Below are positions 46,379 to 54,275 of a stretch of DNA of 64,000 nt, piece by piece; the stretch's first letter is position 1; each line of letters opens with the position of its first letter. The stretch spans positions 62,001 to 126,000 of the forward strand of contig JAEUWI010000007.1 of assembly GCA_016791475.1 (NCBI GenBank), read 5' to 3'. The stretch comes from Candidatus Hydrogenedentota bacterium (lineage in GTDB: Bacteria > Hydrogenedentota > Hydrogenedentia > Hydrogenedentales > JAEUWI01). Made by a program: the position numbers and the translations under genes. The notes under the pieces were generated by a model. The model did not search any database. It was not told where the DNA came from and was given only the letters and a program-made list of their open reading frames with translations.

Positions 46379-47791
46379 TTACAAATAGTCGCCTAACTTA
46401 AACACACACACAAATCCAAACAGCACGAATGCGGCCGCGAGGCCGACGCCGATGATCGGGTTGGGCCTCACCAGGTGGCGCAGTTCTTCGCGGAAGTACC
46501 TGGGCATGACGCGATAGAGCACCCAGCCCACCACGGCCGCCTGGATGGGCGTGAGCAGCAGACCGTCCAGCACCGCGCCCGTCTTTACGAGGAGCACGGG
46601 CTGGTGTCCCTGAAAGAAAAGGATGAGCATATTTGAAATGCCGATGAGCAGGAGAAAGGCCTGAAACTGTTGCTTCCACTCCCAGCGTTGGGAAACGGGG
46701 AAAAGCAGCCGCGTGCAGTCGGCCAGGAGTCGCGGCCATCCCGCAAACTGGCCCATCATGGTGCTGATCATGGCGGCAAGTCCCGCGATGATAAACAAGA
46801 ACGCGCCGACCTGGCCCCACTGCTCGCTGAAAATATTGGAAAGCTGAAAGGCCACTTCCGCGCCATCCGGTTTGAGCTGTTTGGGCCCGAGCACGCCCGC
46901 GCCCGCAATCATAAACGCCATGGTCACCAGGATGCCCAGTATGACAGCCGACACCGCGTCCACCGTCACCGCCCGCCGCCACCCGCCGATGCGCTTCAGT
47001 TCTTCCTCGCCAAGGGCGGCGAGCTCGGCCTCGTCCAGCGGCTTTCCATAGCCGCGGCCGCCGGTCATTCCGTAGCCCGCGCCGATCACCCAGTAGGTGT
47101 ACCACACCTGGCTGGCGAATCCACCGGCGGCCCAGCCCAGGAGGGGCATGATTTCTTGCCAGGGGGATGCGCTCGCGCCGGGATCGAGGGCCCAGGCGGG
47201 CGTCTGGGGAAGATGAAAGCCAAAGACCCCTCCGAGCACCGCGCCGAAGCCGGGCCAGGTGGTCCAGGCTACCGCCACGGTGCCCGCGATAATGGCGAGC
47301 ACCAGGAGCGACATAATCTGTTTCAGGGGGCCAAAGAGCCCGCTCCAGACGACGAAGATCACCATCAGGGCCGACAGCGCCGCGAATACGGCGGATGGCA
47401 CACCGGGAATCAGGTAGTGGGCGAAGGCCCCGGCCGCACTGGCCACGGCCGACGTGGAGATCATCCCGGAGCAGATCTGGCCGATGAACACGGGCCATAT
47501 GACCCAGTTGCGCGGTCCGGGCGCGCGACTGAGCATGTCGATCATGCCTTCGCCCGTGGTGACGGTGTAATGCGCGCCCGCGAGGCCAATCCAGAATTTC
47601 GTGAAGATGGCCATCACCGGCACCCACAGGATGGCGACGCCGAAGATGGCGCCGGAGCGGGTGGACAGAATAACTTCGCCGGTGCCGATGTATTCCCCGC
47701 ACCAGACCAGGCCGGGGCCGATGGCGAGCAACAGCATCCAGCCGCGCGGCGGAACGGCAACCGCATTGGATTTCTCGTGATGATTCGTCAT
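46379..47791 (-). CDS. Nramp-superfamily membrane transporter lacking the metal motif
   Basis: 470 residues from the ATG at 47791, with about eleven membrane segments. The first helix reads GPGLVWCGEYIGTGEVI where Nramp metal transporters have DPGN, and no MPH appears in the sixth-helix region (AAGGFASQVWYTYWVIGAG). Overall layout and GEYIGTGE point to the Nramp-related group of unknown substrate seen in PVC-type genomes. Its neighbours (dehydrogenases, lyase-like protein) suggest an organic substrate rather than manganese, which is inference. Confidence 0.85.
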   Translation of the reverse strand: MTNHHEKSNAVAVPPRGWMLLLAIGPGLVWCGEYIGTGEVILSTRSGAIFGVAILWVPVMAIFTKFWIGLAGAHYTVTTGEGMIDMLSRAPGPRNWVIWPVFIGQICSGMISTSAVASAAGAFAHYLIPGVPSAVFAALSALMVIFVVWSGLFGPLKQIMSLLVLAIIAGTVAVAWTTWPGFGAVLGGVFGFHLPQTPAWALDPGASASPWQEIMPLLGWAAGGFASQVWYTYWVIGAGYGMTGGRGYGKPLDEAELAALGEEELKRIGGWRRAVTVDAVSAVILGILVTMAFMIAGAGVLGPKQLKPDGAEVAFQLSNIFSEQWGQVGAFLFIIAGLAAMISTMMGQFAGWPRLLADCTRLLFPVSQRWEWKQQFQAFLLLIGISNMLILFFQGHQPVLLVKTGAVLDGLLLTPIQAAVVGWVLYRVMPRYFREELRHLVRPNPIIGVGLAAAFVLFGFVCVFKLGDYL

Positions 47792-47986
47792 GGTGGTGCG
47801 CTCTCTCCCTGCCCGGCCAGACCCATGCGCGGGGTGTCCGCGCAAAACCCGCTAAGCTTATCGGAACCGGGCCCGGGTATCAATTTTCGGCCACTGGACG
47901 ATCATTGCAACCTCCCTCTCCCGCACTCCATAATGGGCGGGAATCCACAAGGCACCACGGGGCCAGGCCCCTTGAAAGGAATCAAT

Positions 47987-48106
47987 ATGAAACACCTCAC
48001 CTCCCTGACTCAGGCTCCCCAGCCTGCCGAATCCATCTTCCGCGCCATGCTTGAGACCAAGCGCGAGCTGATGGAAGACAATTCCTTGTTGAAACAGCTT
48101 TTCTGA
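47987..48106 (+). CDS. 39-residue hypothetical protein
   Basis: Starts at ATG 47987 with AAAGGA 6 bases upstream. The product MKHLTSLTQAPQPAESIFRA... is amphipathic and ends DNSLLKQLF. It is 27 bases before the amphi-Trp gene and has no hydrophobic segment. A good ribosome site and the placement support it; no homologue is known to me. Confidence 0.55.
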   Translation: MKHLTSLTQAPQPAESIFRAMLETKRELMEDNSLLKQLF

Positions 48107-48133
48107 TCAAGGCGCATACCCAGGGGATTCCTC

Positions 48134-48361
48134 ATGAGCGACAAGAGCGAGCGCGATATCGAAAAGGTTTACTCCACCGCCGACTATGTGGCCAAACTGC
48201 GTCGGCTGGCCGACGCATTGGAATCGGGCGACAAGTTTGAAATCCAAATCGCCGGCGAGCGCATTTATGTGCCCGTTCGGGCCGAATTCAGCATCGAGCA
48301 CGAGCGCGGCGAGGACGAAGAAGAGATCGAGTTTCAGATCCGCTGGAAGCGGGAAGTCTGA
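48134..48361 (+). CDS. Amphi-Trp domain protein
   Basis: 75 residues. The core FEIQIAGERIYVPVRAEFSI with EIEFQIRWK matches the amphi-Trp domain, a short amphipathic beta-hairpin with a conserved Trp near its end. The N-terminal SDKSERDIEKVYSTADYVAKLRRLADALESG is helical. The family has no known function and often stands with other small genes, as here with the 39-residue gene. Confidence 0.85.
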   Translation: MSDKSERDIEKVYSTADYVAKLRRLADALESGDKFEIQIAGERIYVPVRAEFSIEHERGEDEEEIEFQIRWKREV

Positions 48362-48395
48362 TCTCCATTCCCGAATTCACCTCGGTGTTCGAGCC

Positions 48396-50519
48396 TTATT
48401 CTTCCCTTTCCAGGCCCAGACGGAGCGTGAGGAACTCGTCCATCGCACGACACACCCCCATCAGGCTCGCATCGATCTCCGCGGGGCTCAGGCCATGTCC
48501 GACGAGACGCTCGACGCCTTCGCGGTGTTCATCGCGCATTTCTCCGAGCGTCGTTCCCGAGCTGTGTCGCGCCAGGATGCGCAGACTGCGGAAACTACCC
48601 TCGCTCAACCCGTTGCCCGTCGTGAGCGACGTTTTGTCCTCGAAACGGGTCGTGAAGTCGTGCCATTGTTGTCCATAGGGCAGGAGGTAGTTCGCGCTGT
48701 ACGTCTTCTCGGCCGCGTTGGCATAGCACCGCAGAATGCCTCCGCCCACTTTTTCACACACCACCGCGCCGAGCAACCTATAGCCCAGTTCCGCCATCTC
48801 CTTGTCGGTTTCGCGAAAGGTTTTCGCCTTTGCGCGCATCATCGTGTCCATCGACCTGGCCTTATAGTCCGCCTCCAGAAATCGGCTCGACTCACCGGCG
48901 TAGATCACGTTCTCCGTGGCCGGTAGAGCGTTCTCCCGGGCCATCTCTTCCTCGAACTTTCGCCAGTCTCTGAATTTCGTTGCGTTGTGGCGCTCGATCT
49001 TCGAGAAATCCCACCGCTCTTTGAGCCGGTGACGGAAGAAGAGCCCGCAGAGCACTTCGGTCTCCCGCCGATCACCGGGATAGAGCTGTAATCCCTCCCG
49101 GCGTGGCGGATCGTTGCAAAGCACCATGTGCCGGGCCGCGCCATGGAGAACGGCCTCCACTTCGGATTCGTCCCGCGCCGTTACGGGAGCGCGCGATTCC
49201 GCCCCGCGAAAAAGCTCCAGCATCCAGCGCACATCATCGGATGACATCGGTGTGGAGGCGGATTCAATCAACCACGCCCCTTCCTCCACGCGGCCCGCCA
49301 TTCGTGTTCTGGCGCACTCTCCCTTCCCAAGCAGCTCCAGCCTCGCACCGTCGGGCAGCGAAGCGAAGAGCTCGCCGAGCCGCTGTCGGGCTCTGGGCAT
49401 AATGGCGGTATTCATGCCGTCCAGCGTGATGTTTACACCGAAGCCCTTCTTGACCGGCGTACAGGTCGTGTAGCTTGGTGTCTTGCACGCGGGCCAGTCC
49501 AGCGCGCTGTCGAAGCGAACACAGACCGCGTAGGCGGGGTAGGTGTCCTGGTAGAACGTCAGGCGCGCCATCAGAAACAACGCGTGCAGGGGAACCCGCG
49601 CCGGACCACCCTCCAGCGCGTGCAACGGGAGTTTTCCCGCCGCCCTGATGATTCGCAGCGCGGGGTCCTCCGGCGGCTGCGGCGTTTCCACACGTTCAAA
49701 CTCCTCCAGGGCCTCGGCAAACTTCGGGCCGAGGCCGAGGTGGTGAAGGAAGCGCCAGAGATTCCCGATATCGCTTTCGCGCTCTCCATCGCTGAGATTC
49801 TGGCCAGTCAGAATGCGCAGAACCTCGACACGATCATGGGGTATGGAGAATTGTGTGAGCGCATCCGCGATATACTCCCCGTGGAGCGCGAGGAAACGCG
49901 GGTAGACCTCCTCATCCGGACAGCCCGCCAACTCCGCCAGCATGGCGTCGGGAAGAGGGATGCCGCTCTCACTGTAGCACGCGGCGATATACGCCAGCGG
50001 CGAAGTTTCACCGGAATCCTCCTCCTCCTCCTCGTCATATTCGTCGTTGTCGTCAAGATCATCCGAGTAGGCCTCAAAGAACTCATCTTCGAACTCGAGC
50101 GACGGAAGGCGCTTCGCAGGCAATGCAGGGAAGCCGGGCAACGCCACCGATACGACCTCGACGTCCTCCTCCCCCTCGTCGTCCTCATCGAGGTCAACCC
50201 AGTCAGACTGGACTTCGGCGGGAACGACCGCATAACCGATCCACTGGAATTCGTGGACCGTATCAAAGGGCGCGACGCCTTTCGCGCGGACGTGCAGACG
50301 CCAGCGGCAGGCATCCTCCGTCGTCGTAAGAAAACCGGGCCCATCCAGTGATGCGAGGGCCGTTACGAGGTCATCCGCGCCCGTGGTCCAGACCGAAGCC
50401 ATGGCCCAGCACCAACCGTTGGCCTCCTCGACCTCCGATACGTTTAATCCGGCCAGCGCGGCGGTGAAGGCTTCGGGCGCGGTGTTGCGCGCGGCGACGA
50501 TGTGTCTGCGGATGGCCAT
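48396..50519 (-). CDS. Large unrecognised protein, paralogue A
   Basis: 707 residues, cytoplasmic by composition; no signal or membrane segment. I do not recognise the family. Shared with paralogue B (50643-52700): EEANGWCWA at 31-39, WRLHVR...PFDTVHEFQWI, PHDRVEVLRILTGQ, LHHLGLGP, LLxLFRGAE-like helix, FFRHRLKERWDFS, GESSRFLEADY, and the C-terminal GLSEGSFRSLRIL plus CRAMDEFLTLRLG. A specific feature is an acidic insert at about 112-170 with runs of Glu and Asp (YDEEEEEDSGE). No catalytic triad, nucleotide or metal motif is evident. Starts 123 bases after B's stop. Confidence 0.8.
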   Translation of the reverse strand: MAIRRHIVAARNTAPEAFTAALAGLNVSEVEEANGWCWAMASVWTTGADDLVTALASLDGPGFLTTTEDACRWRLHVRAKGVAPFDTVHEFQWIGYAVVPAEVQSDWVDLDEDDEGEEDVEVVSVALPGFPALPAKRLPSLEFEDEFFEAYSDDLDDNDEYDEEEEEDSGETSPLAYIAACYSESGIPLPDAMLAELAGCPDEEVYPRFLALHGEYIADALTQFSIPHDRVEVLRILTGQNLSDGERESDIGNLWRFLHHLGLGPKFAEALEEFERVETPQPPEDPALRIIRAAGKLPLHALEGGPARVPLHALFLMARLTFYQDTYPAYAVCVRFDSALDWPACKTPSYTTCTPVKKGFGVNITLDGMNTAIMPRARQRLGELFASLPDGARLELLGKGECARTRMAGRVEEGAWLIESASTPMSSDDVRWMLELFRGAESRAPVTARDESEVEAVLHGAARHMVLCNDPPRREGLQLYPGDRRETEVLCGLFFRHRLKERWDFSKIERHNATKFRDWRKFEEEMARENALPATENVIYAGESSRFLEADYKARSMDTMMRAKAKTFRETDKEMAELGYRLLGAVVCEKVGGGILRCYANAAEKTYSANYLLPYGQQWHDFTTRFEDKTSLTTGNGLSEGSFRSLRILARHSSGTTLGEMRDEHREGVERLVGHGLSPAEIDASLMGVCRAMDEFLTLRLGLEREE

Positions 50520-50642
50520 GGAGAATCCCTTTGTCTGGAACTGAAAGGATGGTCAGGAACTCTATACTGCGCTATCATCCTACGCGGGTATCGCGGGACA
50601 GTTCAATACCCTTGGGGAGAAGAGAGAGGGGCGGCGTCCGGC

Positions 50643-52700
50643 CTACAGGCCTCCGAGCCGCCGCATCAGGTACAGGTCGATCATGCGGCAGGCACCTTGA
50701 AGGCTGCCATCGATAGAAGTCGGGTTCAGACTGTGTTTCTTGATACGGGCGACGCCAAGGGTGTGTTCTTCGTAAAGTTTTTCCAAAGTCAGGCTTGGAC
50801 GGCTTTGAGTGAGAATCCGAAGGCTGCGAAAACTGCCCTCACTCTCCCCCGTGGTGGTGATCAGCAGTGTTGCGTCGTCAAACAGGGTGTAGAAATCAAT
50901 CCATGTCGTTCCTGCCGATTGGGCATGATAAAAGCCAAAGATCCCTATCGTCCCATTCGCATAGCAGCGGCGTATGCCCGGTTCGGCGCGCTCGCAAATG
51001 ACCGCGCCAGCACAGGTAAAGCCGAGCGCCGCCATCGTCTCATCCACATGCTTGAAATTCTGCGCGGCATTTCTCATATCGCGTTCCATAGCGCGGGTGC
51101 TAGAGTCCGCCTGATAAAATCGGCTTGCCTGACCGTCGAGTACCATTTGCTTCGAAGCGGGCTGGGCAAACTCCCGCGCGGTCTTGGAGTCGAGCGCCTT
51201 GACGCGCTTCAAGAGATCGACCTGGCGCAGATCGAACGCGGAAAAGTTCCACCGGTGCCCGAATCGATGGCGAAACAGCAACTGGCCGATGCTTTCCGCT
51301 TCGGCAGCTTCACGGGGAAGCAGCGCAAGCCCTTCGCGACGGGGTGGTGTCTTGTAAAACACACTGTGCCCTGATGACGCAAGGAGGATGGCCTCCATCT
51401 CGCGGTCATCCCGCATGACTTGCGGCCTCCGTGCTTCTGCTGTTCGGAACAAGGCAAGAATTTCATCCATGTCATCATTGGCCAGAGGCACCGAGGCGGC
51501 TTCCAGCCGCCACTGATCGCCCTCCACCTGTCCGGACAGGCGCATGCGCTCATACGCGCCGTTGAGGAGGAGCTCCAGGCGTGCGTCTGGCGGAAGATGC
51601 CTAAGCAGTCCGCCCAGACGGCACCGTTCATTGTGCGCGCATTGATGCGGGCCGTTCCCGACAAAAAGGCAGAAGCCATCGGACATGGACGTGTATGCGG
51701 CGTAAGGCGGTATCCACGCCGATGGGCGCTCCAGTGGCTTGTCCGACCACATGCGCGCAACACATTCGGTTCGGTTGTCCCGATAGCTCACGCATCGTAT
51801 GAGGAGAAACACCTCCGCCAGCGGGACGAAGAACGGCCCCGCTTCAATCTCGTACAACGGGAGTGCGCCTGCGGCCTCGACGACTTCCGTGGCGGGGTTC
51901 TCGCGCAGCTCTTCTCCGGGAATTACATATCGGCCAACCAATTTCCGCTCTATGTCAGGAGCGAGACCAAGGTGGCGGAGGAAGCGCAGCATGTTGCCCG
52001 AAGACTGTTCGAGCTCACCGAAAATAAGGCTTTCCCCGGTGAGCATCCGGATAACTTCGCCGCGGTCATGGGGGATTTCGAACTGCTTCAGGGCATCGGC
52101 GACGTATGCGGCATGTCGCGCGAGGAATCCGAGATAGACTGCGTTGTTGGGCAGTTCCGCCAGTGTCGACACCAGCGATGGGGGCAGCGTAATTTCAGCA
52201 TGCTGAAACGTGTCCGCGATATACGCAGCCACACTTGGTTGGGGCCGCTGGTCGCGGTCTTCGCGATAGGCGTCGAAGCTCTTGTCCGCAAATTCGAGGG
52301 GAGCGAGGGATGAAGGAGGTACAAGATAGTGATGAATAAGTTCGATCAGGGCTGGTGTGCGCAAGATGGTGAAAGGCTCTTCCTCGTCATCCGCCGTGCA
52401 GATGGTTCCCGGTTCGCGTTCAATCCAGTGATAAACGTGCATCGTATCGAAGGGCTGTTCGGCTAGTTTGCGAAGGTGGAGCCGCCAACGCCGCGGGTAC
52501 TCTTCGGTCACGAGGAGACACGGTCCCTCCAATGTGTCGAGGCTTCTCAAGGGTGATGGCGTACCTGGTACGAGTACGGGAATATAGGCCCAACACCAGC
52601 CGTTGGCCTCTTCAACTTTCAGCAGGTACCTGGGTGAGAGCGCAGTGGCGAGAGCTTCCGGCGTGGAATTTCGCGCACCGACGATGTAGCTGTGGATCAC
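50643..52700 (-). CDS. Large unrecognised protein, paralogue B
   Basis: 685 residues from a GTG start with AAGGA 7 bases upstream. Colinear with paralogue A over its full length: EEANGWCWA at 30-38, WRLHLR...PFDTMHVYHWIER, PHDRGEVIRMLTGE, LRHLGLAP, LFRHRFGHRWNFS, GQASRFYQADS, and SEGSFRSLRIL near the C-terminus. It lacks A's acidic insert. The two therefore arose by duplication, and the conserved blocks (an N-terminal ~100-residue part, a helical middle and a C-terminal part of ~180 residues) suggest three domains. Function unknown. Confidence 0.8.
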   Translation of the reverse strand: MIHSYIVGARNSTPEALATALSPRYLLKVEEANGWCWAYIPVLVPGTPSPLRSLDTLEGPCLLVTEEYPRRWRLHLRKLAEQPFDTMHVYHWIEREPGTICTADDEEEPFTILRTPALIELIHHYLVPPSSLAPLEFADKSFDAYREDRDQRPQPSVAAYIADTFQHAEITLPPSLVSTLAELPNNAVYLGFLARHAAYVADALKQFEIPHDRGEVIRMLTGESLIFGELEQSSGNMLRFLRHLGLAPDIERKLVGRYVIPGEELRENPATEVVEAAGALPLYEIEAGPFFVPLAEVFLLIRCVSYRDNRTECVARMWSDKPLERPSAWIPPYAAYTSMSDGFCLFVGNGPHQCAHNERCRLGGLLRHLPPDARLELLLNGAYERMRLSGQVEGDQWRLEAASVPLANDDMDEILALFRTAEARRPQVMRDDREMEAILLASSGHSVFYKTPPRREGLALLPREAAEAESIGQLLFRHRFGHRWNFSAFDLRQVDLLKRVKALDSKTAREFAQPASKQMVLDGQASRFYQADSSTRAMERDMRNAAQNFKHVDETMAALGFTCAGAVICERAEPGIRRCYANGTIGIFGFYHAQSAGTTWIDFYTLFDDATLLITTTGESEGSFRSLRILTQSRPSLTLEKLYEEHTLGVARIKKHSLNPTSIDGSLQGACRMIDLYLMRRLGGL

Positions 52701-52793
52701 GGTTGCTTCCTTGGTGCCGCACGAGATTGGATGTTGGCGACGATGACCTGATCTGACTGGAGTGTATGCGCCAGTCTATCGGTACTACAAGAA

Positions 52794-52831
52794 TCGGGGC
52801 AAGCGGGGATTGGAGTCCACGCTTGCCCCGA
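52794..52831 (-). terminator. Hairpin after the acyl-CoA dehydrogenase
   Basis: Perfect 12-base arms 52794-52805 and 52820-52831 (TCGGGGCAAGCG and its complement), loop of 14, about 30 bases past the stop of the dehydrogenase on the minus strand. It separates the dehydrogenase from the tandem paralogues. Confidence 0.75.
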
Positions 52832-52861
52832 CTATACGTCGATTTAAATTTCGCTTTCCGC

Positions 52862-54010
52862 CTACAACCCCAGCCAGCTCGCGATGATGTTGCGCTGCAC
52901 TTCATTGGTGCCGGAGTAGAGGGTTCCGCCGATGGAATCGCGGAGGGTCCGCTCGACTTCGTGCTCGGTGAGGAAGCCGTGACCACCGAAGATCTGGACG
53001 GTGTCCAGCGCGGTCTTCTGGAGGCACTCGCTCACGTAGACCTTCACCATGGAGGCGTTCATGGCGTTGTCGCGGGCCTTGCCCACGCGCATGGCGGCCT
53101 GGTAGACCAGCAGGCGGGCGGATTCCAGACGGATTTTCATGTCGGCAATTTTGTGGGCGATGGCCTGGTGCTTTCCGATGAGCTTGCCCTGGGCCGTGCG
53201 GGTGCGGGCGTAGTCGATGGACTTTTCCATCAGGTGCTGCATGGTGCCGAGGTGGCATGCGGCGATGCAGACGCGCTCCCATTCCATGGATTCGCTGAAG
53301 ACGACGGGGCCGCCGCCGGCAGTGCCGAGAATGTTCTCCGGGCCCACGTAGACGTTGTCGAAGACGAGTTCGCCGAGCATGGCGGTGCGCAGGCCCATTT
53401 TCTCGAACTTCTGGCTGGGGGTGAAGCCGGGTGTGCCCTTCTCGACGACGAAACCTGTAATGCCGCCGTGGGCGCCCTTGGTCTCGTCGGTCACGGCATA
53501 GACCACGGCCACATCGGCCACGGGGCCGTTGGAGCTGAAGATCTTCACGCCGGTGATTCGATAGCCATCACCGTCCTTCACGGCGCGCGTGGCCATGTTG
53601 AAGGCGTCTGAGCCGGAGGTCACTTCGGTCATGCCGTTTACGGCGATAAGGCTGCCGTCGCACAGGCCGGGCAGGATCTTTTCCTTCATCTCCGGGGTGG
53701 CGTGGCGCGAGATGGGGATGACGCAGGCGAGAAGATGGGCGCAGACGGAGAAGACGAGACCGCCGTCGCGGCAGCCATAGCCGAAGGCTTCCAGCGCCAC
53801 GGCCACGCTTAGAGGATCCAGTTCGCTGCCGCCGTAATCGCCCGACACCGGCAAGCCCTGGAGGCCCATCTCGCCGCACTTCAGCCAGAGATCGTGGGGG
53901 AAGATCTGCTCCCGATCGCGCTCGGTGATGTTCTCGTTCAATTCATTCTGGGCGAAGCGGATGATCTGCTCGCGGAGCAGTTTCTGGTCTTCGTTCAGGG
54001 AGAAATCCAT
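52862..54010 (-). CDS. Acyl-CoA/acyl-carrier dehydrogenase, isovaleryl/prolyl-carrier type
   Basis: 382 residues from the ATG at 54010 (AAAGGA 6 bases upstream). Family blocks: NGMTEVTSGSDAFNMATRA (flavin loop), ITGVKIFSSNGPVADV, and the C-terminal TLYSGTNEVQRNIIASWLG. The usual catalytic Glu of the IYEGTxEIQR block is Ser366 here, while Glu245 in SMEWERVCIA aligns with the catalytic Glu of isovaleryl-CoA and prolyl-carrier dehydrogenases. The same strand carries an adenylating ligase and carrier protein upstream, so a carrier-bound substrate is more likely than a free acyl-CoA. Confidence 0.9.
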   Translation of the reverse strand: MDFSLNEDQKLLREQIIRFAQNELNENITERDREQIFPHDLWLKCGEMGLQGLPVSGDYGGSELDPLSVAVALEAFGYGCRDGGLVFSVCAHLLACVIPISRHATPEMKEKILPGLCDGSLIAVNGMTEVTSGSDAFNMATRAVKDGDGYRITGVKIFSSNGPVADVAVVYAVTDETKGAHGGITGFVVEKGTPGFTPSQKFEKMGLRTAMLGELVFDNVYVGPENILGTAGGGPVVFSESMEWERVCIAACHLGTMQHLMEKSIDYARTRTAQGKLIGKHQAIAHKIADMKIRLESARLLVYQAAMRVGKARDNAMNASMVKVYVSECLQKTALDTVQIFGGHGFLTEHEVERTLRDSIGGTLYSGTNEVQRNIIASWLGL

Positions 54011-54090
54011 TGTGGGTCCTTTTAGAGTTTTGTGAGCGTCCGTCGGGTGCAAACTCGATTGACCGGTGCGGAACACAGCTAAAGCGCAAA

Positions 54091-54244
54091 CTCGTTACCA
54101 CGGTCCTCCGTGGTAATGCCTACCGTGCCGCTCCAGCGGCACAACCGCTTGCAAAGTGGCGGTGACACTACGGGGTTACTCTCGCAACACTGTTCACGCT
54201 GGAGCGTAAACCTATGCATTACCACGGAGGACCGTGGTAACGAG
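54091..54244. repeat. Long nested palindrome (TTACCACGG family)
   Basis: Perfect 29-base arms 54091-54119 and 54216-54244. Each arm contains TTACCACGG-N4-CCGTGGTAA, a hairpin in itself. Between them sit GTGCCGCT-CC-AGCGGCAC (perfect) and TTCACGCT-GG-AGCGTAAA (nearly perfect). It lies between the dehydrogenase start and the ligase stop. Confidence 0.9.
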
Positions 54245-54275
54245 CGCATACGAAAACCCTCGTCTGCACCGCTAT

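Noticed and set aside
47890-47960. Sigma54 site (TGGACGATCATTGCA) before the 39-residue gene
   Set aside because: GG and GC are 9 instead of 10 bases apart and the -24 half is poor.
54091-54244. CRISPR array or phage attachment site
   Set aside because: The repeats are inverted and nested, there is no series of direct repeats with spacers, and no cas or integrase gene is in the window.
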